A stretch of DNA of 7,538 bases from Dehalococcoidia bacterium (lineage in GTDB: Bacteria; Chloroflexota; Dehalococcoidia; Dehalococcoidales; Fen-1064), in assembly GCA_030691775.1 (NCBI GenBank), contig JAUYDN010000251.1:1-7538 (forward strand). Reading direction: 5' to 3'. Made by a program: the position numbers and the translations under genes. This document shows positions 1 through 4,759 of this stretch, piece after piece. Position 1 is the first letter of the stretch. The number at the start of each line of letters is the position of its first letter. Below the pieces are notes generated by a model, which saw nothing but the letters and a program-made list of their open reading frames with translations, searched no databases and was not told where the DNA came from.

Positions 1-10
1 AGGAGGACTT

Positions 11-97
11 GTAGGGTGGGTTAGCCTCGACGGAGTCGGGGCGTAACCCACCGATGAACACGTGCCAGGTAATTCTGGTGGGTTTCACCCACCCTAC
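11..97. repeat. Palindromic intergenic repeat with GTAGGGTGGGT termini
   Basis: An 11-bp perfect terminal inverted repeat (GTAGGGTGGGT at 11-21, ACCCACCCTAC at 87-97) encloses two smaller hairpins. The first pairs GGTGGGTTA (15-23) with TAACCCACC (44-52) and has an inner CGAC/GTCG stem (28-31/35-38). The second pairs GGTGGGT (77-83) with ACCCACC (87-93) around a TTC loop. It encodes no protein. The design matches REP or MITE-like non-autonomous elements that are scattered between genes in many bacterial genomes; that comparison is from memory. It ends about 45 bp before the first gene and could act as an upstream transcript end or an RNA hairpin. Confidence 0.75.
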
Positions 98-127
98 GTA
101 AAGCTCATGGTAGTAAAAAATAAAGGT

Positions 128-367
128 ACAGGAGGTAACAACAATGGGATTCATCAGCAGACTTTTTGGGGGTACTAAAAGCAGAGAATCGATGGGGCAC
201 GGGCACACCGCGGTCAAAGAGCAAACCGCAAAAGACCCGGTATGCGGGATGAAGGTAAACATAGACTCCGCGCCCGCTAAATCCGAGTTCGGGGGCAAGA
301 CTTACTATTTCTGCAACGCTGGCTGTAAGAAAACCTTCGATGCCAACCCGGAGAAATTTACAGGCGG
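128..367 (+). repeat. Direct repeat copy A (YHS gene core with its ribosome binding site)
   Basis: This 240-bp segment begins at ACAGGAGGTAACAA, includes the ATG and about 74 codons of the first YHS gene, and recurs at 1432-1670. Reading the two by eye gives 11 substitutions within the coding part plus a one-base length difference just before the start codon. Similarity stops at the shared CAGGCGG, after which the two tails differ completely. Confidence 0.9.
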
Positions 368-410
368 TCAGAGGCATGAGATGCCTGGACACACTGGCCA
401 CATGATGTAA
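144..410 (+). CDS. Small YHS-domain protein, copy 1 (His/Met-rich tail)
   Basis: An 88-residue soluble protein with one YHS domain at about residues 30-73. The domain shows the family pattern KDPVCGM (Cys34), then YYFCNAGCKKTF (Cys57, Cys61) and NPEKF. In known proteins these cysteines form a soft-metal site, and the domain occurs in copper ATPases and metallochaperone-like proteins. The N-terminus MGFISRLFGG could form a short amphipathic helix and is followed by HGH (19-21). The tail carries His78, His83, His86 and several Met residues, plausible extra metal ligands. The start is set by GGAGG 8 nt upstream of ATG. It is the first gene of the plus-strand block, 78 nt before the Fe-S gene. 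It is nearly the twin of the YHS gene at 1447. The metal bound is not known. Confidence 0.88.
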   Translation: MGFISRLFGGTKSRESMGHGHTAVKEQTAKDPVCGMKVNIDSAPAKSEFGGKTYYFCNAGCKKTFDANPEKFTGGQRHEMPGHTGHMM

Positions 411-488
411 ACTGGTTAACTCTTTACCAGGGCTTACTCGGGGATAATCTGCTTATCACCTTCTGGTACCGAAGGCGGAGGAGAAATT

Positions 489-1394
489 ATGGCAAAACAT
501 ACTGGCGTCACCAGACGAGACTTCGTGAAGAAATCGGCTATTGGACTGGGTCTCGTAGCGGCCTCGGGGTTGCCGGTTTGGGGGGTGAGCCGGGTTTTTG
601 CGGCGAATAACGAAGCTGTACACCCTAAGAACAAACAGCGTGCCTGGGCTTTTGTTATCGACCTGAGAAAGTGTGAGGGTTGTGTTACCCTCGACGCCTC
701 ACCGTACTGCCTGCAGGCATGTATCCAGGTGCACTACATCCCCAAAGGTGAGAAATGGATAGAAATATTCCAGCAGAAACTACCCGGCGGAGGTAGTAAC
801 TTTCTGCCTGCCCTCTGCTACCAGTGCGAGAACGCACCCTGCGTCAATGTCTGTCCGGTCGGAGCGACCTATCACAATGAAGACGGTATTGTGCTCATTG
901 ACGCCTATCGTTGTATCGGCTGCCGGTTTTGCATGGCGGCATGTCCTTACCAACGGCGCTTCTTTAACTGGGGCGAGCCAGAACTGCCGCCTGAGGCTTA
1001 TTTCAAAAAATACACCCCGAAAGCACCTTGGCCTGCAATAAAAGGAACGGTCATCAAGTGCGAGTTCTGCCCCCATTTATATGAGAATGGCATGCTTCCA
1101 GCCTGCGTAACTGCCTGCCCGATGAAGGCGCTCTATTTCGGTGACCTTAATGAAGACATAGCTACTAATGGCGCAGAGGTAGTGGTGCTATCAAAATTTC
1201 TTGATGAGAATAATGCCTACCGTTATAAGGAGCAACTGGGCACCCAGCCGCGTACCTGGTATATCCCAGGGCACGGGCAGGAATTCGGCAGGCACCCGGA
1301 TGACCCGCGTAAAGTAAAGGAAAACGAATGGCCCTGGGGTGGGGATGGCTTCAACCGGCGGGTCGGAATCTGGCCCTGGGGAACGGATTTCTAA
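489..1394 (+). CDS. Tat-exported four-cluster [4Fe-4S] electron-transfer protein (NrfC/PsrB/DmsB-like)
   Basis: A 301-residue iron-sulfur protein of the type that passes electrons between a quinol-interacting membrane subunit and a molybdopterin enzyme. A Tat signal (TRRDFVKK at 8-15, then a hydrophobic stretch to Ala38) indicates folded export. Four cysteine groups follow: Cys62/65/74/78; Cys110/113/118/122; Cys142/145/148/152 (canonical CX2CX2CX3C); Cys191/194/206/210 (the CX2CX11CX3C pattern of DmsB/NrfC). The first group is stretched to CX2CX8CX3C instead of the usual CX2CX2CX3C. The C-terminus carries two WPWG motifs (281-284, 295-298). A GGAGGAG ribosome site sits just before the ATG. 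No molybdoenzyme or NrfD-type membrane partner lies in the window; its neighbours are YHS genes. The electron-carrier role is confident; the partner and substrate are unknown. Confidence 0.9.
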   Translation: MAKHTGVTRRDFVKKSAIGLGLVAASGLPVWGVSRVFAANNEAVHPKNKQRAWAFVIDLRKCEGCVTLDASPYCLQACIQVHYIPKGEKWIEIFQQKLPGGGSNFLPALCYQCENAPCVNVCPVGATYHNEDGIVLIDAYRCIGCRFCMAACPYQRRFFNWGEPELPPEAYFKKYTPKAPWPAIKGTVIKCEFCPHLYENGMLPACVTACPMKALYFGDLNEDIATNGAEVVVLSKFLDENNAYRYKEQLGTQPRTWYIPGHGQEFGRHPDDPRKVKENEWPWGGDGFNRRVGIWPWGTDF

Positions 1395-1431
1395 TCTGGC
1401 GTCGAATAATTAAGAGTGTATAAAAATCTTA

Positions 1432-1670
1432 ACAGGAGGTAACAAAATGGGTTTCATCAGCAGACTTTTTGGGGGTACTAAAAGCAGAGAATCGACGGGG
1501 CACGGGCACACCGCGGTCAAAGAGCAGACCGCAAAAGACCCGGTATGCGGAATGAAGGTAAACATAGACTCCGCGCCCGCTAAATCCGAGTTCGGGGGCA
1601 ACACGTACTATTTCTGCAACGCTGGCTGTAAGAAGACTTTCGATGCGAACCCGGAGAAATACACAGGCGG
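1432..1670 (+). repeat. Direct repeat copy B (YHS gene core with its ribosome binding site)
   Basis: This is the second copy of the 128-367 segment, about 95% identical, in the same orientation and about 1,304 bp away. Of the codon differences, seven are synonymous and three change a residue (M17T, K52N, F72Y), which points to selection on the protein after duplication. The Fe-S gene lies entirely between the two copies. Confidence 0.9.
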
Positions 1671-1716
1671 CGGACAAAATGCCGGCGGACACAACCACGG
1701 CGGTCATTGTTGTTAA
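1447..1716 (+). CDS. Small YHS-domain protein, copy 2 (His/Cys-rich tail)
   Basis: An 89-residue paralogue of the protein at 144, with the same amphipathic-looking N-terminus and a YHS domain at residues 30-73 (Cys34, Cys57, Cys61). It differs in its tail: after the glycine run it ends HNHGGHCC, so His and a terminal Cys pair replace the His/Met tail of copy 1. This is a plausible additional soft-metal site. AGGAGG lies 7 nt before the ATG. It follows the Fe-S gene by 52 nt and precedes the ABC permease by 70 nt, consistent with one operon. It may buffer or deliver metal to the transporter. That role is inferred from the domain and the neighbourhood, not shown by the sequence. Confidence 0.88.
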   Translation: MGFISRLFGGTKSRESTGHGHTAVKEQTAKDPVCGMKVNIDSAPAKSEFGGNTYYFCNAGCKKTFDANPEKYTGGGQNAGGHNHGGHCC

Positions 1717-1786
1717 CCGGCTCTGGTGTTAAGGCGTTGAACGAACTCGACCATCCGGTTTCGGTAGATAACGGGTAGGGATTGAA

Positions 1787-2896
1787 ATGGTATCGGTAGC
1801 AAGACAGAACCTGTTGCACGAGAAATCAAAGGTAGCTTTGAGTATTAGCGGCGTGGTGCTCTCCGTTTTTCTCATCTTTGCCACGCTGGGCTTGTATAAC
1901 GGCATCATCACTGTTGTCGAGAATATGACCACCAAGTCCGGGGCTGATTTATGGGTGACTTCCAGAGGCTCCTCGGGTTCCCTGCATAGCCCCTCACTAT
2001 TGAATACCGGGATAGGGGAACGCCTCCGGCAAATCCCGGATGTTAACAAGGTAGCGGCACTCATCAGGCGGCCAGTAGCCACCACCCTGAACGGTGAAAA
2101 AGTGCTTATCAACATCAATGGCTTCGATACCATTACCGGATTAGGTGGTCCCTGGAAAATGGTTGGAGGCTCAGCAAGACCTGCCAATGGTGAAATAGTT
2201 ATCGATAGGGTCCTGGCGAGAAAATATGCATTGCGGATTGGTGGTACTCTGGCGCTGGAAGGTAAGCAGTTCAAAATCATCGGCCTTTCGGACGAAACCT
2301 TCAATATGATATCTTATCTGGTCTTTGTGACCGCCGATGATGCCCGCAGTTTCCTGCCATCCGGTCTGACGAATTTCTTTCTGGTAAAGACCGCCCCATC
2401 TGCGGATATCGCCAGTGTTAAAGCCAGCATCACGAGCGCATTGCCCGATGTTTCTGTCGCCACGGCTGATGAAAGCGCCCAGGATGCAAAGAATGAAACG
2501 GTTGGCGGCTTCCTACCCATCGTAATGGTTATCAGTGCTGTAGGGGTCCTGGTGGGAATACTGGTTGTCGGCCTACTCGTCTATACGATGACCGTGGAAA
2601 AGAGCCAGGAGTACGGCGTATTGAGAGCACTGGGCTCTACCGACGGTTACCTGTACCGCATCGTGTTGTTCCAGGCTCTGGCAGTTGCCGTGCTCGGCTT
2701 TGCGGCTGGAGCAGTCGTTTCGCCTCCGCTTATCGCCTTAATACGGTACCTTGTCCCGGAGTTTGTGGTCGAAATCACGGTTCCAATGGTACTGTGGTCA
2801 TTGGTCCTGTTTATTGCCACTGGCATCATTGCATCTTTTATTCCATTAAGAAGGTTATCCCGGATTGACCCGGCGATTGTCTTTAAGGGGAAGTGA
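1787..2896 (+). CDS. FtsX/MacB-family ABC transporter permease
   Basis: A 369-residue membrane protein with the four-helix FtsX/MacB layout. TM1 is at about 16-38, followed by a large extracytoplasmic domain (about 40-240), then TM2 (243-268), TM3 (293-313) and TM4 (331-352). The cytoplasmic loop around EKSQEYGVLRALG (271-283) matches the conserved coupling segment of this family, and the C-terminus RIDPAIVFKG is typical. Such permeases do not form a classical channel. They use ATP in the cytoplasm to drive movement in the extracytoplasmic domain, for export, lipoprotein release or signalling. The next gene encodes its ATPase, with the stop and next start almost touching. No HlyD/MacA-type adaptor is present, which fits DevC-like or monoderm versions. 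The ATG has only a weak GGGTAGGG ribosome site. The substrate is unknown. Confidence 0.88.
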   Translation: MVSVARQNLLHEKSKVALSISGVVLSVFLIFATLGLYNGIITVVENMTTKSGADLWVTSRGSSGSLHSPSLLNTGIGERLRQIPDVNKVAALIRRPVATTLNGEKVLININGFDTITGLGGPWKMVGGSARPANGEIVIDRVLARKYALRIGGTLALEGKQFKIIGLSDETFNMISYLVFVTADDARSFLPSGLTNFFLVKTAPSADIASVKASITSALPDVSVATADESAQDAKNETVGGFLPIVMVISAVGVLVGILVVGLLVYTMTVEKSQEYGVLRALGSTDGYLYRIVLFQALAVAVLGFAAGAVVSPPLIALIRYLVPEFVVEITVPMVLWSLVLFIATGIIASFIPLRRLSRIDPAIVFKGK

Positions 2897-2898
2897 AT

Positions 2899-3771
2899 AT
2901 GGTGCGGACTGGCTCTAATAATGAAGTATTGATTGACCTGCAACACCTGAAAAAAGTATACGGTGAGGGGCATGTCGCCGTTAAAGCCGTTAATGATGTC
3001 TCACTGCATGTCTGTAAAGGTGAGATGGTCGCCATCATGGGACCTTCCGGTTCGGGAAAAACGACCTTATTGCAGATGGTCGGGGGGCTTCTGAGACCGA
3101 CCTCTGGCGAGGTGTTTATTGCCGGGGAAAACATCACGGCTTTACCGGAAAAAGAGCTTCCCCGGATTCGCTTGAAGAATTTTGGATTCGTGTTCCAGAC
3201 CCCCAATCTGCTTGCCGCGCTAACCGCGCTACAGAACGTGGAACTTGTCATGAGCCTTTCGGGACATAACGGAAAAGCTTCCAGAAAAAGCGCGGCTGAC
3301 ATGCTGGCACAACTGGGTCTGGGTGCCAGGCTTCACCAGAAACCTGCCCAATTAAGCGGCGGAGAGCAACAGCGGGTGGCAATCGCCAGGGCGCTCGTGA
3401 ACGACCCACCCGTTTTACTGGCTGATGAACCCACCGCTAACCTGGATTCTCAGAACGGCCGCGCCGTTATGGAGCTATTACAGAATGTATCCCGGCAAAA
3501 GGGTAAAACGGTTGTTGTTGTCAGTCACGATATGCGCATACGCTACCTGGTTGACCGGGTGCTCTGGCTGGAAGACGGACGGCTCCGCCTTAGATTCGCA
3601 GAAGGTATGACGGTTGACCCCGTGTGCCTGATGGTGGTGGAAAAGGATAAAACCCTGCAGGTTGTGGACTACGAGAAGGAGCGTTACTATTTCTGCTCCG
3701 CTGAATGCCGCAGAGAGTTCGAGAAATCGCCGGAGAAATACAAAGAAGCCCGGTTATCTTCCCGGGAATAA
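2899..3771 (+). CDS. ABC transporter ATPase (LolD/MacB type) fused to a C-terminal YHS domain
   Basis: Encodes 290 residues from ATG 2899. The ABC part (about 10-230) is complete: Walker A GPSGSGKT (48-55), Q-loop Gln100, signature LSGGEQQ (152-158), Walker B VLLADEP (172-178, catalytic Glu177) and H-loop His210. Where LolD/MacB-type ATPases normally end, a YHS domain follows (about 237-283) with DPVCLM (Cys243) and YYFCSAEC (Cys266, Cys270), so the metal-type cysteines are kept, although the usual Gly after the first Cys is Leu. A GTG at 2893 that overlaps the permease stop is another possible start, but GGGG at 2887-2890 is spaced better for ATG 2899. It powers the preceding permease. The YHS domain would sit in the cytoplasm and could sense or hand over metal; this is inferred. 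Confidence 0.9.
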   Translation: MVRTGSNNEVLIDLQHLKKVYGEGHVAVKAVNDVSLHVCKGEMVAIMGPSGSGKTTLLQMVGGLLRPTSGEVFIAGENITALPEKELPRIRLKNFGFVFQTPNLLAALTALQNVELVMSLSGHNGKASRKSAADMLAQLGLGARLHQKPAQLSGGEQQRVAIARALVNDPPVLLADEPTANLDSQNGRAVMELLQNVSRQKGKTVVVVSHDMRIRYLVDRVLWLEDGRLRLRFAEGMTVDPVCLMVVEKDKTLQVVDYEKERYYFCSAECRREFEKSPEKYKEARLSSRE

Positions 3772-3875
3772 GGAAAGGAGGGATTGGAAGCAGATATTAC
3801 TCTGACTCAAACAGGTACAGGCAGGCATGACATTAACAGCGACCATTATTGAAAGCACGGCTGAAAGGAGACAAA
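3772..3875 (+). other. Intergenic spacer with an apparently unused Shine-Dalgarno sequence
   Basis: This 104-nt gap between the ATPase and the third YHS gene starts with AAAGGAGGG (3774-3782), a near-ideal ribosome binding site, but no ATG or GTG lies at a usable distance. The only candidate is TTG 3784, about 2 nt away, opening a 22-codon frame that stops at 3852. That frame resembles nothing I recognise. The element may be a remnant of a lost small gene or chance. Confidence 0.3.
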
Positions 3876-4058
3876 ATGGCAAAAGACCCGGTTTGCGGGA
3901 TGACTGTCAATGAAAAGACAGCGCCAGCGAAGTCAGATTACAAGGGTAACACGTACTACTTCTGCAACCCCGGCTGTAAGAAGACTTTCGATGCCAACCC
4001 GGAGAAATTTACGGGCGGCGGGAAAAGCACTGCCGGGCACGGCGGTCACAGGATGTGA
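3876..4058 (+). CDS. Small YHS-domain protein, copy 3 (short form)
   Basis: A 60-residue protein that is almost only a YHS domain: MAKDPVCGM at the start (Cys7), YYFCNPGCKKTF (Cys30, Cys34), NPEKF, then a short Gly/His tail with His55 and His58. It lacks the MGFISRLFGG leader of copies 1 and 2, so it is expected to be freely cytoplasmic. The start at 3876 is chosen because AAGGAG lies 5 nt upstream and the protein then begins like other free-standing YHS proteins; a longer frame from TTG 3849 has no ribosome site. DNA similarity to copies 1 and 2 across the domain shows that all three are paralogues. It is the last gene before the terminator-like hairpin. Confidence 0.87.
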   Translation: MAKDPVCGMTVNEKTAPAKSDYKGNTYYFCNPGCKKTFDANPEKFTGGGKSTAGHGGHRM

Positions 4059-4061
4059 AAC

Positions 4062-4093
4062 GAGGGGGGGAGCGGCAAGCCGCTCCCCCCCTC
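4062..4093. terminator. Strong hairpin at the end of the YHS/ABC block
   Basis: A perfect 14-bp stem (4062-4075 with 4080-4093; a run of G opposite a run of C) closes on a CAAG loop, 3 nt after the last YHS stop codon. There is no U tract on either side, so it is not a textbook intrinsic terminator. Its position between converging blocks fits termination in both directions or protection of the transcript end. Confidence 0.65.
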
Positions 4094-4182
4094 TATCTCC
4101 AGAAATCGTAAATCTTACACTGCGCCCTTTTGTTTCTACCTGTACCGGACACACCGAAACCAATGCAAATTTTTATAGCTCT

Positions 4183-4244
4183 GACACGGCGTGCCGTGTC
4201 CCTACTGGCGTGCCGTGTCCCTACTGGCGTGCCGTGTCCCTACT
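4183..4244. repeat. Three perfect 19-bp tandem repeats beginning in a palindrome
   Basis: The unit GGCGTGCCGTGTCCCTACT occurs three times without a mismatch (4188-4206, 4207-4225, 4226-4244). The first unit is extended leftwards into GACACGGC-GT-GCCGTGTC (4183-4200), an 8-bp inverted repeat. On the minus strand each unit reads GTAGGGACACGGCACGCC, similar to intergenic palindromes I recall from environmental bacterial genomes. The third unit contains the stop codon of the minus-strand PDZ gene. Confidence 0.9.
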
Positions 4245-4680
4245 TCCAGTGTACGGTCTCGATTGTCATCGGAGTGCCACCCCGGAATATCTGCATCTTT
4301 ATTTTGTTACCCCGGGGACAGTCCCGCATAATGGCAAGAAGGGTTTTTTCCTGTGTTACCGGGCTATCGTTGTATTTAGTTATAATATCACCGGTTTTCA
4401 TACCGGCATAGTCTGCCAGCCCGCCGGGGACTACCTCCGTAACCAGTGCCCCGGATTGGATACCGAACTCGTAGTAGGCGGCAGTGCGCTCGGTGACAGG
4501 CTGGTACGTGATACCCAGGTCAGCCGCGGCAGTGGTACTATTTCCCATCACTGGCATTGTTTCTCCGGTCCGGGAAAATAACGGCCATAACAGGCTTGCC
4601 AGCAACAGCAAAAGTATGCCGGATAATACTAAAACTCTTACCGGATGAACGCGTCCTGGTGCCTGCCAGAAAAACCGCAT
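4240..4680 (-). CDS. Membrane-anchored PDZ-domain protein
   Basis: A 146-residue protein with one N-terminal transmembrane helix (about 14-36) and a PDZ domain on the extracytoplasmic side (about 53-143). The ligand loop is seen as SGALVTEV (76-83) and is followed by PGGLADYAGMKTGDII (85-100), the hallmark of bacterial HtrA/DegS/RseP-type PDZ domains that bind exposed C-termini. There is no protease domain, so it is a stand-alone PDZ adaptor, or a remnant of a larger protein. It lies 74 nt downstream of the histidine kinase on the same strand, and its own upstream region carries TTAA boxes. Its TAG stop lies inside the last tandem repeat, so the C-terminal end may have been set by that repeat. 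A role in envelope stress sensing with the neighbouring kinase is possible but not shown. Confidence 0.82.
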   Translation of the reverse strand: MRFFWQAPGRVHPVRVLVLSGILLLLLASLLWPLFSRTGETMPVMGNSTTAAADLGITYQPVTERTAAYYEFGIQSGALVTEVVPGGLADYAGMKTGDIITKYNDSPVTQEKTLLAIMRDCPRGNKIKMQIFRGGTPMTIETVHWK

Positions 4681-4699
4681 GGATGGACTTTACCCCCAG

Positions 4700-4705
4700 T
4701 TTATA
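4700..4705 (-). promoter_or_regulatory. Candidate -10 element for the PDZ gene
   Basis: TATAAA on the minus strand (five of six matches to TATAAT) lies 19 nt before the PDZ start codon. The -35 position overlaps the nearest TTAA box, as expected for promoters activated by PhoB/PhoP-type regulators. A GGGGG (4693-4697) between it and the ATG may serve as a weak ribosome site. Confidence 0.45.
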
Positions 4706-4720
4706 TTCTGACAGGCTAGC

Positions 4721-4759
4721 CTTAAACAGGGCTTAAATACAGCTTAACTGCGGATTAAA
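4721..4759. promoter_or_regulatory. Four TTAA boxes at exact 11-bp spacing, putative response-regulator operator
   Basis: CTTAAA (4721), CTTAAA (4732), CTTAAC (4743) and ATTAAA (4754) recur every 11 bp, with TTAA cores at 4722, 4733, 4744 and 4755. OmpR/PhoB-family regulators bind tandem half-sites with this one-turn spacing; the TTAACA-type boxes of Bacillus PhoP are a known example. The array lies between the kinase stop codon (which overlaps box four) and the PDZ gene, beside a candidate -10. Binding by the regulator encoded at 6133-6813 is inferred. Confidence 0.55.

Noticed and set aside
412..430. CTGGT...ACCAG inverted repeat after the first YHS gene as a terminator
   Set aside because: The stem is only 5 bp with a long loop and no U tract, so it is too weak to call.
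1410..1433. TTAA pair upstream of the second YHS gene as a further regulator site
   Set aside because: The two TTAA cores are 19 bp apart, not about 11 bp, and there is no third box. A TATAAA at 1419-1424 lacks a convincing -35, so an internal promoter is not claimed either.
1429..1707. Long minus-strand frames opposite both YHS copies (also 105-401 and 3933-4163)
   Set aside because: They are similar to each other only because they lie opposite duplicated YHS genes. They have no ribosome sites and no family features, while the plus-strand frames carry clear YHS domains.
2883..3302. Minus-strand frame of 139 codons opposite the ABC ATPase
   Set aside because: The plus strand encodes an intact Walker A, signature and Walker B series. 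The antisense frame has no ribosome site or family likeness.
3910..4581. A 223-codon plus-strand frame across the third YHS gene and the convergent PDZ gene
   Set aside because: It runs through the terminator-like hairpin and the tandem repeats, has no recognisable domain, and overlaps two well-supported genes in other frames.
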